64,000 bases of DNA from Drosophila persimilis (GCF_003286085.1 NW_020825594.1:31317-95316), one strand, 5' to 3'; positions 39,841 through 52,048 are shown, counted from the stretch's first letter. Notes: a model not told the origin generated them from the sequence alone. Numbers and translations: made by a program.

Positions 39841-40530
39841 ACAACAACAAGAAAGGGCAATGAAACCAGTCAGCAGATACTGCGAAACTGTAATAAATAT
39901 GCTGAAAAGACGATATGCAAAAGGCGAACTAACAAAAGATAGCGCTATAAAACAATTGAGAGGCCAGTACAAAGGCTGGTCATACCTGATTATTGCCCAA
40001 GTATAATCACAATATCTGACGATGAATCCATGCCACAGCCATCTGAAATAAATGCAAATTAATAATACAATCTAACGGCAATGTACAAAAACAAGAAAAC
40101 GACCAAATAACAAACCAAATAACCAATTAATAGACAGAGCTGCACTTCCAGATGCCGACTCGTCATAAGCAACGACCATTTGCTGCCTGATGGATGAAAC
40201 ATGGAGGTTTCCTCCGCTGACACTATTGCTATTCCATCGCACAGGTCCAGAGGCAGCCACTGAAACTGAGCACAGTGGGTCACACCCGTCTCTCATGCCA
40301 TTATGTGAGGGCGGGATGGCCCGTTGTTGAGCCGCCGGACGCCAGCAAATCCTGCAAAGGAAGAAGAACCAGGAGAGAGGCTGCCGATAAAAACACACAA
40401 AATACTCACCAGCTGTTTTACGCCAACACAAATCAGACAAGGGTCGCCACAAATAACATCCAAACGCCGACAAGTACCTGCAAATAAACACAAATTAAAT
40501 CACACGCCAAGATGAACACCTCCTCATCTG

Positions 40531-40930
40531 GGTGGCCGGACCAGCAGCCACTCAAAAATCGCAATTAAAACCGACGACGAACGTGGCCGAGGAGGCCAGG
40601 CCAATACACCTGACAACGCATCCTGGGTGGCCGGACCAGCAGCCACTCGGATGCGGCCAACAATTAAATCGACAACGTATCCTGGTGGCCGGACCAGAGC
40701 CACTTGGATGCGGCCAATCAACAAAATCGACAACGCATCCTGGTGGCCGGACCAGCAGCCACTCGGATGCGGCCAATGACATGATTCGTTGGCATCATTC
40801 ACACGATGCCAATGCCAACACAACGACAATGCAGTTGGGTGGCCTGACCAGTGCCACTCGAGTGCAGCAGCCAACACCAACCAACGACAGATGCAGCGTG
40901 GGCGGCCGGACCAGAGCCGCTCGTCAATGA
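40531..40930. repeat. Minisatellite with GGTGGCCGGACCAG core
   Basis: The core GGTGGCCGGACCAGCAGCC, followed by CACTCGGATGCGGCC, recurs at 40531, 40626, 40684, 40742, 40838 (one change) and 40901 (diverged). The best-matched neighbours are 58 bp apart; others are spaced 63-96 bp by extra sequence. A reading frame crosses it (40532-40930), but the repeat pattern rather than coding constraint seems to explain it. Confidence 0.88.
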
Positions 40931-41420
40931 ACACCTATGCCCACAATGCGCGCCATCTCCAAGTCCAGCCATTTACACTAAAGATTTCAGGTGGTGTCAC
41001 TAATCCTGCACAGGGGGACAAAGGAGCCGGCCGGTATGCGGCGCAATGTTCTGCATTGCGTTGGCCATGCCGGCCGGTGCTTCGTTGTATATGTCCTTCT
41101 GTTAAAAATAAATGATATTTAAGTATGTTTATTCTTGTGAAAATGTATTGTAATTATTGTTTGTTTTACCTTGTATATATCTCTGTAGTTTTGTAGTCCT
41201 TATTTGTAGTAATTGTAGATAGATTGTCCTTAGCTGTAATGTAATTTAATTACTTTTAGTTATTTATTTTAGCATATTTACCTTTCTTTCTTCTTCTTTC
41301 CCAACTATCACCCATTCCCCAATACCTGACAAGTGGCAACGCTATTAATGACCCAAAATATACCACGCCAATTAGGAAAATACCGCAATTAGTAAAATAC
41401 CGCGCCGATAACACACAAAA

Positions 41421-42554
41421 CGAGGGGGAACGTTGTGAGTTGCTGAGGACACCGCAACTCTACAGTTATACCCGATACTAAGTCAGTATGGCTCTCCTCC
41501 GGCAGACGCCGCTAATATTAAACGACACGACAAAGAGTGCGTGCGAGAGAGACAGAAAATCAGTCTGAGCGTGACGTCGGGCGCTGCGTAGCCACTGCAA
41601 ATTGATTTGTTCCTTTTGGCTATAAAAATGATCTGATCTGATCCAGATTCAGCAATCTGATAGATATGGTAATTCTCTATGATTCTGCGTTTTTAGTTTT
41701 CTCGAATCTGCAATATTGTTGATGCAAAAGATTTTCGTCCTTTGTGTGGGCGGAAGGGGGTGGGGCGAAATTTTGAGATATACGTTTTATAGTGAGATCT
41801 AACAGGAGTACGGACACTAAATTTGGTTACTCTAGCTTTAATAGTCTCTGAGATTTGTGAATATCCCCAGATTTGCATCCTTTGCGGGGGCGGAAGGGGG
41901 TGTGGCGAAATTTTGAAACAAACTCGTCTCGGTCCGATATATTAGGAGTGTGGATACCAAATTTGGTTGCTCTAGCTTTTATAGTCTCTGTGATCTAGGC
42001 GCTAATGTTTTACTCTAAGCAAAGCCGCCTATGCTACGTGTGTGTTAGAGAGAGACAGGGCGAGAAAAAATTAAATTGTTTTCGTGATGCAGGCTATAAC
42101 AATAATACGATCCAATTCAGATTCTGCAATCTAAAAGATATAGTCAGCTTCTACGATTCTGCGTTTTTTGTTTTCTCGTATCGTCGAAATTGTGGATGCC
42201 ACAGATTTTCGGACTTTGTGGGGGCGGAAGTGGGCGGGGCAAAGTTTTGAAATATTTTTGTAGCAGTGACATATCACAGAAGTCTGGATCCAAAACATCG
42301 TTGCTCTAGCTCTTATAGTCTTTGAGCACTATGCGCTGAAGGGGACGGACAGACGGACGGACGGACAGACGGACAGACGGACGGACGGACAGACGGACAG
42401 ACAGACATGGCTCAATCGACTCGGCTATTGATGCTGATCAAGAATATATATACTTTATGGGGTCGGAAACGATTCCTTCTGGACGTTACACACATCCACT
42501 TTTACCACAAATCTAATATACCCCAATACTCATTTTGAGTATCGGGTATAAAAA
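41421..42554 (+). mobile_element. HINE copy g, full length
   Basis: A 1.13-kb copy with both ends. It has the 5' hairpin, the subterminal GTTATACCCGATACT, three internal modules, the GTTAGAGAGAGACAGGGCGAG block (near 42045), the microsatellite (42344-42407) and the 3' hairpin. The next copy begins at the following base. Confidence 0.92.
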
Positions 42555-43199
42555 CGAGGGGGAACGTTGTGAGTTGCTGCGGACACCGCAACTCTACAGT
42601 TATACCCGATACTAAGTCAGTATGACTCTCCTCCGGCAGACGCCGCTAATATTAAACGACACGACAAAGAGTGCGTGCGAGAGAGACAGAAAATCAGTCT
42701 GAGCGTGACGTCGGGCGCTGCGTATCCACTGCAAATTGATTTGTTCCTTATGGCTATAAAAATGATCTGATCTGATCCAGATTCAGCAATCTGATAGATA
42801 TGGTCATTATCTATGATTCTGCGTTTTTAGTTTTCTCCAATCTGCAATATTGTCGATGCAACAGATTTTCGTCCTTTGTGTGGGGGTGGGGGTGGGCGGG
42901 GCAAAGTTTTGAAATATTTTTGTAGCAGTGACATATCACAGAAGTCTGGATCCAAAACATCGTTGCTCTAGCTCTTATAGTCTTTGAGCATTAGGCGCTG
43001 AAGGGGACGGACAGACGGACAGACGGACGGACGAACAGACGGACAGACAGACATGGCTCAATTGACTCGGCTATTGATGCTGATCAAGAATATATATACT
43101 TTATAGGGTCGGAAACGATTCCTTCTGGACGTTACACACATCCACTTTTACCACAAATATAATATACCCCAATACTCATTTTGAGTATCGGGTATAAAA
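42555..43199 (+). mobile_element. HINE copy h, internally deleted, head to tail with copy g
   Basis: Both ends are present. The internal part from the first module to the third is fused (GGGGGTGGGGGTGGGCGGGG near 42882), leaving 645 bp. Its 3' end shares the variants TTTATAGGGTCGG and CACAAATATAATATACC with copy j at 53304, and both join the same downstream sequence. Confidence 0.92.
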
Positions 43200-44186
43200 C
43201 GTGGTGCGGGACGACCGGAATGGGCAGAGGCTCCTCCCGAATGGCGGACCAACGCGCCAGGTCGACAATTGCCCCGGGACCTCATATCCAACATCGCCGT
43301 ATTCTTACGCGATCACGCCTACCGACTGGGAGTCCGGCGACTGGAGGTCCATGACGGCACTTGCTTTCGCGATCACGGCGGACGCCACTGGTTTTTCAGA
43401 ACCGAAACCCAACAACAACGACACAGCAGCAGCCAAAACGAGAGAGGAATACACCGAGGACCGAGAAAACAAAACGCAACAACAACGATGCAGCAGCAGC
43501 CAAAACGAAAGAGGAATACATCGAGGACCGAAAACCAACGGCATCAACGCAGCAACGGCGTGAATACACCGAGAAAACTAAACCCGACAACAACAACGCA
43601 GCGGAAGCCAAAGAGAGAGAGAAATACACCAAGAGCCGAAACGGTAGCCAACAGCATCAATTCAGCGACGGCCGAAGAAGAGAAGCGCCGAAAAGATAAG
43701 CCGCCAGCGTCAACGCAGCAACGAAGCGCTGGAACAGTAAGCCCACGGCATCAACGGCAGAAGAGAGACGCGGAAAACTAAAGCGAAGTAAGGACGCACC
43801 AGCAGCGAGACAGAGAGACGAAAGGCACCGGTGCAGCGTAGACGCCGAACGACGGCGCCAGCCCTCTGCCGCGGCGAGAACGACGACGCTGGCCGCCCAC
43901 GCTGACGCTGGATCGGCAGAGCCAGCAGAACGCCGGCTCTGAGCTGGGAGAAGGAGAACGTGGATTAAAGAAAAGGTCGTTGTGAAGCAACCGTAGGAGT
44001 CGCACGTGTTTGCGGACAAAATTCGAGTGGCGTACGAAAAGTAAGACACGTGGCGGACCAGATCCACGCCAACGCGATCAGTGACACAGAGGAGATCCTG
44101 CATCTACGCCGCACCCACGGGGAAGAGGAGGCTTTCGACGAATATAAGCGTGGGAGTTCAGGGGTAAGCGAGTCTCTAGACGTGCA
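43200..44186 (+). other. Unidentified 5' region with conserved open frame, copy 1
   Basis: A block of about 985 bp that recurs at 53305-54291. A 170-codon frame (43269-43781) starts with PRDLISNIAVFLRD, and turns into a repetitive Gln/Asn/Thr/Arg-rich tail from CAACAACAACGAC-type repeats. A second small frame begins at about 44051 with VADQIHANAIS (ATG in the other copy, GTG here) and is cut by the gypsy LTR at 44187. The layout resembles the leader and gag start of an LTR element into which the gypsy virus inserted (TGCA next to the LTR). The family is not recognised. Confidence 0.5.
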
Positions 44187-44716
44187 AGTTAACGTACCCA
44201 ATTCTATTGAGCTCTTATACGAGTTGTAAACAATCTTTGGCTTTCCAAAACGAAAACAATTTCAATCTTGGGCCTCCGCCTAATTGATTTCTAAGATGTA
44301 CAATCTCAAGTGCTCCCGCCGCAATCCCAAACTTTGACACTCGCCTAAATGGAAAACCAATGTTTGCCCACACCCGGCTTCTCATAAACAATCTCACTTC
44401 CGGCTTTCTGCAGATCCTGCACTTTAGGCATTTTACAGTTCTCTCTTTGGATGACGAAATCCAATACTCGGGATGGCGAAATCAATTGAAATGTTTATAG
44501 AAAAACTATTCCCGAAAGGGATCAACGATGCAAAGATCAGAAAGTTCAAGTCAGTCTTGATCCAGAAGCGACACCGCAAAGTCGAGCTAAAAATTAAGAT
44601 CGCGCAAACCCTTTGTCCGGAATCCTTTGTGACCCTCTACTTAAATCTATATCTGTGAAGTTAGAAGTAAAATAAAACTTTTTAAAAACGCAATCCGCTA
44701 CCGCAGTTATTTAATT
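44187..44716 (+). repeat. 5' LTR of gypsy-like errantivirus, copy 1
   Basis: It starts AGTTAACGTACCC and ends GCAGTTATTTAATT, 530 bp, directly followed by a primer site. An AATAAA signal is at 44671. The start AGTTAAC matches the gypsy LTR class. A 61-codon basic frame (44473-44658) lies inside the LTR and is unchanged in copy 2. Confidence 0.9.
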
Positions 44717-44733
44717 GGCGCCCAACGTGGGGC
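44716..44733 (+). promoter_or_regulatory. tRNA-Lys-type primer-binding site, copy 1
   Basis: TGGCGCCCAACGTGGGGC adjoins the LTR end. It is the complement of the 3' end of a tRNA-Lys, the primer used by gypsy-class errantiviruses. Copy 2 has the same site at 54821-54838. Confidence 0.88.
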
Positions 44734-45262
44734 CACGTTGTATAAAAAGCACCGAATAATATAGGTGTTGCGTCGTGCCGAAACCCGAAGGACAATTAAT
44801 TAATGGAATAAATCCTTCAGATATAAAAACGCGGAGTGACTGTGAGATATTAGATAAGAAAAAGTGAGATAAAAAGGAAACAAACCGGAGCTTAGGGTGT
44901 GCAAAAATAAATGCAATAAAAGCTAATCAAGACATTTCAAAATTACAAAAAAACCAAAAAAAAACCAAAGTTTTTAAACAAAACCAACCAAAACAAAACA
45001 CAAAGAAAGTGAAACTATCAGCTAAATCAAAGAAGGAAGACTCCAGAAGACCCAGTTCAACAACAAAGAAATTTAAGAAGGAAGACCCGTTCGAAGACCT
45101 GTCAGCCAAATCAATTAGGAAGACCCGTTCGAAGATCTGTCAGCCAAACTAAGAAGGACGACCCCTACCGGATAGTTCGTGAGCAAAAGTTGTAGTAATA
45201 AATATATAAGTTCAATTAGGTTATATTAGATTATAAAAACAAACATATACGAAAAATTTAAG

Positions 45263-46507
45263 GTGGATCAACTAACTTTAGATTTTGAAAAACTAAAAAT
45301 GATTACCTCACAAACAAGGACCGATCTCACTGCAGATCTGGTCAAACAATTGATAGCACTTCAAATTTCACAAGTACAGGAGCCAATTGTAAATTTAAAA
45401 CAACAAATAGAAACTAAATCCGATCAGGTATCAGATTATCAGGCAGAAACAATAGACGAGACAATAAAAGATCACACCACATTAAAGGTAATAGAATCCC
45501 TACCAATTTTCAATGGTGGATTAAACCAATACGGAGGATGGAGGGAAGCTGCAGAAACTGCAGTGAAGTTATATAAGAAAGGAAGTAAGCAATATTATAT
45601 TGCCTTAACAATTTTGAGAAACAAAATAACAGGACCAGCACATGACGCACTGACCAACCACGGGACAGTTTTAAATTTTGATGCCATACTTTCACGACTT
45701 GACTTTGTTTACAGTGACAAGAGACCAATTTACATAATAGAACAGGAGTTAAGCGTTCTCCGACAAGGGAACCTTTCAATAATAGATTTCTATAACGAGG
45801 TTAACAAGAAAATGACCTTGCTAATAAATAAGACAATAATCACTCACGGAAAGGACAGTGAAATCAACAAAGAATCAAATAAAAAAATTAGAGACAATGC
45901 CTTACGCATTTTTGTCACTGGCCTAAACGGCGGCATTGCAGAAATCCTATTTTCATTGAATCCCCCAGATTTACCGAATGCCTTGGCAAAGGTACAGGAA
46001 TTGCAATCAAATAACATTCGGGCCCAATTTGCCTACCAATTCAGTGGCCCCAGAAATTCAGGGAATAATAACTACAATACATTAAGATTCAACCAAAGAC
46101 AACCAAGGACTAATAGTTCACCATTCGACCAAAAAAGGGATCTTCAGAGGAATAACATGTCATGGGGACAACCCTACTCCTTGGGTAATAGACAACAAAA
46201 TCAGGCCGCAGAACCAATGGATGTAGACGAATCGATACAAATCCAGAACCGACAGAACAGCAATCAATTCAGGGGAAATAATAATAATAGAAATTATCGG
46301 GAGAATACTAACGGTTATTATAGGAGAAATAATAACAATTATAACCAAGCTCAGCATTTTAGGGCAAACGTAGTAACGAATAATCAGTCTAACGAAAATC
46401 AGGCGCAGAAACGAAAGCCAAACGAAATGTCGGAACAACCGGCTAATAAAGCAATGCGGATAAATAACATTGAGGAGGACCATTTTTTAGATCAGCCTCC
46501 GAAGTAG
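45263..46507 (+). CDS. gag: Gypsy-like errantivirus Gag, intact frame, copy 1
   Basis: The frame is open for 414 codons to 46507. The first codon in the usual place is GTG (45263) in both copies. The first ATG is 12 codons later (45299), so the start is uncertain. The protein has the Errantivirus capsid region (LPIFNGGLNQYGGW near residue 77, DFYNEVNKK near 174), then an Asn/Gln/Arg-rich nucleic-acid-binding tail without a CCHC knuckle, as in gypsy Gag, and ends DHFLDQPPK. Upstream, 44734-45262 is an A-rich leader holding short repeats (GACCCGTTCGAAGA). Downstream the virus is cut by HINE copy i at 46535, so pol and env are missing here. Confidence 0.88.
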   Translation: MDQLTLDFEKLKMITSQTRTDLTADLVKQLIALQISQVQEPIVNLKQQIETKSDQVSDYQAETIDETIKDHTTLKVIESLPIFNGGLNQYGGWREAAETAVKLYKKGSKQYYIALTILRNKITGPAHDALTNHGTVLNFDAILSRLDFVYSDKRPIYIIEQELSVLRQGNLSIIDFYNEVNKKMTLLINKTIITHGKDSEINKESNKKIRDNALRIFVTGLNGGIAEILFSLNPPDLPNALAKVQELQSNNIRAQFAYQFSGPRNSGNNNYNTLRFNQRQPRTNSSPFDQKRDLQRNNMSWGQPYSLGNRQQNQAAEPMDVDESIQIQNRQNSNQFRGNNNNRNYRENTNGYYRRNNNNYNQAQHFRANVVTNNQSNENQAQKRKPNEMSEQPANKAMRINNIEEDHFLDQPPK

Positions 46508-46534
46508 GTCTGCCCTACTTAAAAAGAGTAGATA

Positions 46535-47641
46535 AAACGAGGGGGAACGTTGTGAGTTGCTGCGGACACCGCAACTCTACAGTTATACCCGATACTAAGT
46601 CAGTATGGCTCTCCTCCGGCAGACGCCGCTAATATTAAACGACACGACAAAGAATGCGTGCGAGAGAGACAGAAAATCAGTCTGAGCGTGACGTCGGGCG
46701 CTGCATAGCCAATGCAAATTGATTTGTTCCTTTTGGCTACAAAAATCTATCTGATCTGATCTAAATTCAGCAACCGGATAGATATAGTCATTCTCTATGA
46801 TTCTATTTAGTTTTCTCGAATCTGCAATATTGTGGATGCAACAGATTTTCGTCCTTTGTGGGGGCGGATGGGGGTGGGGCGAAATTCTGAGATATACGTT
46901 TTATAGTGACATCTTAAAGGAGTGTGTGTACCAAATTTGGTTACTCTAGCCTTAATAGTCTCTGAGATTTGTGGTTGCCTCAGATTTTCGTCCTTTGCGG
47001 GGGCGGAAGGGGGTGTGGCGAAATTTTGACACAAAACGGTCAAGGTCCGATATCACAGGAGTGTGGATACCAAATTTGGTTGCTCTAGCTCTTATGGGTT
47101 CTAAAATCCTTGAACTCATATTTTGCAATTGGCAAAACCGACCATGAAACCTGTGTGTTAGAGTGAGACAGAGCGAGAAAGAGTGAAATTGTTTTCGTGA
47201 TTCTGGCTGTAATAATTATACGATTTGGTTGAGATTTTACATTCTAGAACATATAACCATCTTCTACGATTCTGCGTTTTTGGTTTTATCGTATCTTTAA
47301 AAATGTGGATGCCACAGATTTTCGTTCTTTGTGGGGCAGAAGTGGACGGGGCGAAGTTTTGAAATATTTTTGGAGCAGTGACATATCACAGAAGTCTGGA
47401 TCCAAAACATCGTTGCTCTAGCTCTTATAGTCTTTGAGCATTAGGCGCTGAAGGGGACGGACAGACGGACAGACGGACGGACGGACAGACAGACATGGCT
47501 CAATCGACTCGGCTATTGATGCTGATCAAGAATATATATACTTTATGGGGTCGGAAACGATTCCTTCTGGACGTTACACACATACACTTTTACCACAAAT
47601 CTAATATACCCCAATAATCATTTTGAGTATCGGGTATAAAA
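46535..47641 (+). mobile_element. HINE copy i, full length, divergent middle
   Basis: Both ends are typical. The middle module differs from the others (GGGGGCGGATGGGGG, ACAAAACGGTCAAGG) and the GA-rich block reads GTTAGAGTGAGACAGAGCGAG near 47157, so this is an older or separate subfamily. The microsatellite is at 47457-47493. Confidence 0.9.
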
Positions 47642-47673
47642 AAAAAGTAATATTATAATATTGGGAGGGAAAC

Positions 47674-50300
47674 TTAGAGTTGGCCAATAGTTTTGGCAAA
47701 ACCCAATCTCTTCAACCGCCTCAAAGGCCTGGCAGGTAGTAATCGTCTGGCGAGCATACTATGGTGTCTAATTAGCCTGTCACTGTATCTGCTGGTGTGC
47801 CTTCCAATCTGCTCCTCTACTGTATGCAGATTCAAATCCCGATGTAGGGTGGAGCCGCGCACGTACCAAGGGCAGTTCGTTATTTGCCTCATGGCGCGAT
47901 TCTGCAAGACCTGTATCCGTTTATAGTTCGATTTGGCAGCTATACCCCAAATATGCACACCGTAGAGCCAGATCGGGGCTACACAGTGTACATAAACTGC
48001 TCTTTTGGCTCTCAGTGACATGGTGCTTCTTCTGTTAATCAGCCACCGCAATTGCTGCATTCTTTGCCCACATTTACGAGCCGTAGCTTTCAAGTGTGGA
48101 CCAAAAGTAAGACGCTTATCAAGGGTGATACCGAGATACTTTGCTTGCTTTGGTTGGTCCAAAGTTACGCCTTCAAGCTTTATGGGTGGGGTGTGGTCTA
48201 TGAGCGCTTTCAGGGTGAAGCATGGATTGGTGGTCTTCAGTGGGTTGACTTTTAAATTCCATCTTTTGCACCAAGCTGCCAAGGAGTAGAGGTACTCTTG
48301 GAGACCATCTGCTGCCTCAAGGCGGCACTTGGAGCTGTAGAGCAGTGCTATATCGTCCGCATAGGTAGCAAGCAGAGCCTTACGGGGGGCCTCCATATGT
48401 TGCTCGCTTGGGGAGGGTAGATCTGCAGTATAGATAGAGTAAAGCAGCGGGCCAAGGACGCTGCCCTGTGGAACTCCAGCTCTCATTTGGCAAGGTGTTC
48501 AATGTGTGTTCCTGAACCTGACCATAAACTGACGTCCTTCCAAGTATGATCGTAGGACACCGTAGTATGGTGCTGGGAACAGTTTTTTAATTTTGCTCAG
48601 TAGGCCGATATGCCAAACTCTTTCGAAGGCTTGCTGCATATCAATAAAGACTGCATTGCAGTATTCTAGATCATCATAGGCCTGTAGGATGTGTCCTGCC
48701 AATCTGTGGACTTGCTCCACTGTGCCGTGTCCCTCCCGAAAGCCAAACTGGTGATCCGGCAAGATACCGCATTCCTTGATGATGCCACCAAGACGATTGG
48801 CAAGAAGCCTTTCCCAGACCTTCGATAAGGAAGACAAGAGACTTATTGGCCGATACGACTCAGGGTCGTCCTCCAGTTTTCCAGGCTTATGGATCATCAG
48901 GATTGTTGCTATCTTCCACTGCTTAGGGAAAAACTGCATCCTTAACATGGCGTTAAAAATGAGCACTATGTAGAGTATCGCCCGAGTAGGCAATGCTTTC
49001 AGTGTGGAATTGCACACTCTGTCAATGCCAGGAGCCTTCTTCCTCGGTAGGGACTTGATGACTTCAACAATCTCCTCAGCCCTGGCTGGTTTAATGGGTA
49101 AGGCCATTTGTAGAGGTGTTTGCAGACTATCTTTTGTCTCTTTCTACTGCGCCTCCGTGGCGAGTTGGTAATGGGTGAACCTGTCCCCTAAATGATGTGC
49201 AAACGAATTGGCCTGCTCTTCTTCGTTTCTAGCAAGTTCACCGTTGGGACACCGGATGGGAATCTGTCTGAACGGTTGTCTCTTAAGAGACTTAGTGGTC
49301 TTCCAAAGTGAATATCCAGCATCCACGGTGTAATCCATGGAAGCAAGCTTTTGTTCAAAGAAGTTGCTTCGAAGTTCTCTCAGGGTGTTTCGAAGTTGCT
49401 TGGCAGCCCGGTTCCATAGAATTCGGTCCCATGGGTCTTGAGATCGGATTGCGCGTCTTCGAAGTCTCCTTTTTTGTGACAAAAGCTCTCTGGCCTCTCT
49501 TGTAAGAACTATTCCATAGGCGGCGCTTGTCGGAGGATGCGAGGGCGTTGAGGCAGCAGCAGCCATGTGTATCCTCTCTGTGATGTTATCTACAGCCATC
49601 TCGATATCTTCCTCAGAGTTTAGCGAGACGTTCAGTTGAATCGACCTCTCCAAATGTTGCCTAAATGCGAGCAGATCAGTGTGCTTGGTGACTAGATGAG
49701 GGCTTGGATTTTCTATAATGCCATCTGTTTTAATGCTGATGACTTATTGTTGCTCGAGAATCCGGAATACCATGATGTACTGCGAAGTCTATGCAGGACG
49801 GCGTGTGATTGAGTACATATGGGTACCTGGTTGGTGATCCAGTTGCAAGGATCTTAGCGCCAGTAGCAGAGATGGCTTCCGCTAGCTCTCGCCCCCTAGG
49901 GGAATTGTAAGTGTCTCCCCACAGCCAGTGTCGGGCATTCCAGTCACCACCAACCAAATACCTTTGCCCGCAAGCACGGAGTGCATCGATGTAATGTCTT
50001 TCCTCAATCCTGACTCTGGGAGGGCAGTAAATGGCGCTGAACTCCACATCGCCCAGTCCTGTGGCTACTTTTACTGCTGACATTTGCATGCTGCGTGTCT
50101 CAATGACCCTTTGTGGAAAATGACGAAGCGAAGTCTTAACTAAAACCGCAACTCCACCAACGCTATTATTATTCCGCGATGGCTTGAAGGCTGGATAGAA
50201 GGCATATCCATGTATTTTAACAGCTGCCCCTCTTTTAATTCTGATCTCCGTCAAAAGAAGAATGTCAACGCTATTCTTGTGCGCGAAGAGCTCAACCTCT
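47674..50300 (-). pseudogene. Jockey-clade ORF2 (endonuclease-RT), several breaks
   Basis: On the minus strand, in order: endonuclease 50254-49730 (LTEIRIKRG, GGDWNARHWLWG), linker 49653-49144, RT part 1 at 49107-48499 (KKAPGIDRV, YRPISLLSSLSK, HQFGFREGHG, FIDMQQAFERVW), RT part 2 at 48486-47674 (AGVPQGSVLGP, TYADDIALL near 48365, KYLGITLD, NCPWYVRG). Stops or frameshifts lie near 49730, 49143 and between 48499 and 48487, so at least three breaks prevent a full product. The catalytic YADD and endonuclease motifs are still present. The protein would carry out target-primed reverse transcription. Confidence 0.9.
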
Positions 50301-50343
50301 TTTGCTTTCCGTGAAATGCCGTTAGCATTCCAGATGAGAACCT

Positions 50344-52048
50344 TTAGTGGGTTCGTTGAGATGCTGAAACGTTGTTCTGGAGCTGAAGATTAGATCCAGC
50401 CCATTGCTTAATCGTGTTGGCCAATTCAAAAACCATTTTTTCGAGTTTTTCAAGGCGTTGATTGGCTTGACTATTATGCTGCTGCTGTTCTTGCTGCTGT
50501 TGCTGTAGCCACATAAGAAACTGCTGCTGCTGCTGCTGTTGGAGCTGTTGTTGCCATTGTTGAAATTGTGTCTGCTGGTGTTGTAGCAGTGCCTGAACTT
50601 CATATGAATTCTGTTGCTGGTTATTCAATCCTTGTGGCTGATGCGCTTGTAGACTATGAAAACGACGCTGAGCAGGTGTAGCAGGTATTGCATTTGAATT
50701 ACCATTTGCTACGGCAGCATAGGAGGCTCCTGTATTACTTCTAGTGCCTACCAAAGGTTGGTGCTGAACAATATTTCGCTGGTGCTGCTGTATTATTGGT
50801 CTATTAGCCCCCTTTTTGTGACTAGACTGCAAGGTAGGAAACTGTTGCTGGTCTCCAGGAAGTGTGGTAGAGTAAGCATATGCCACTTGATTATTTAAGG
50901 GGACATGACCCGTCCTGTGCGTATTAATTGCCTTCTTTGCGGAGCCCATTGATCGGCGTAGAAACTCCTGATACCATTGGCATCCTTTATAACTGGCCAT
51001 ATGGCTTCCAGAGCAGTGAATGCAGGTTGGCTGTGCATCTAGGGGGCGTGTGCATTGTGAGGTTTGGTGATTTTCACCGCATCTGGCACAGTTGGGATGT
51101 CTGCGGATATTTGGCTGTGTGGCCGAAATCCTGGCATCGACGACATTGAGCAATCTCTGTGGATTTTCGCATCCTTTCAATCCTTATTTTTTGGCGGCAA
51201 AGGGTCTTGACTTGGTAAATTTCGTTAATTTTTGCACAAGGCTTAATATTAATGAAAAAAATATAAAGTTTTTCGTCCGTGTTAGTCCTTGAGCTTGGAT
51301 TATGGATGTGAAGGACCTCGAAGCCCAACATTTTAAATCCGGCGGTAATATCATTGTTTAGGGTGCTATGATGTAGGTCTCTTACAACAATTCTATGAGG
51401 CTTTTCAGTCTGCAATTGGTATGTGTGGAATTCTATTCCAATGGCATCGAAACAATCCACAATTGCTCTATAGGTATCACTGTCTTTGGGGAGGATTCTG
51501 ACCCCCTGGTTAGCTTTGACGACAACGTTCTTCAAATTTGCAACGTCCTTTATGACATCAAATAAGTCATTTAAGTTGCTAATATTGACAACTATTTGCG
51601 GTGGTTTTGGAGGGCCTTTAAGCTGATTACCAGAGCTCGTCTATTCTCCTTGAAGACACTGGTCTGTATTAACTGCTTCATAAAGGTGTTCATCCATTTG
51701 GTCATTTCCAGCGTCTGCATCTACATTCATCCGAACTTCCTCATTATTTTTATCACTTGGGATGTTCGTGTCAAGAATGGCAAATCTGTTGTTGGTGTTT
51801 GCCTGTTGGCTTGTAGTGGGGGGCACGCCCAGGTCCCGGCCGCCGCTCCCTCGTTTAGATTTAGGATAGGATGACAAAGTCTGATCGTTTTTTCTTTTGC
51901 CCGTTCTCCGTTTTTGAGCATCCAGAAATCGTTCGGCAGCAGTGCGAAGTGTTTTTGCCTCAGTGTCGTCGGGGCATGTGGATATGGAGTTTTCTTGGCT
52001 ATCAAAGCTTAGTGCAGGGCAGATACTGCTTATTGTAGCAGTTGCCAT
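50344..52048 (-). pseudogene. Jockey-clade gag, stop and frameshift
   Basis: It begins at the ATG at 52048. The N-terminal part (to 51641) ends in an in-frame TAG. The same frame continues through the conserved block (PHRIVVRDLHHSTLNND near 51400) and the first knuckle (CRRCQDFGHTAKYP near 51140). A frameshift near 51100 leads into 51180-50344, with knuckles CARCGENHQTSQC and CIHCSGSHMASYKGC and a long Gln-rich tail (CAG/CAA repeats near 50480-50620) ending at 50344. It resembles the gag of jockey-clade elements. The break pattern shows it is inactive. Confidence 0.88.

Larger units (their letters stand above)
39698..41420. other. Unassigned AT-rich sequence with a HINE stub and a minisatellite
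   Basis: No gene is supported. The stretch contains the 44-bp HINE stub at 39797-39840 and the minisatellite at 40531-40930. The region 39841-40520 has scattered A-rich words and no recognisable coding domain. The region 40935-41420 is T-rich then ends with GGAAAATACCGC/GTAAAATACCGC repeats before the next HINE. It may be the untranslated part of an unidentified retroelement. Confidence 0.45.
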
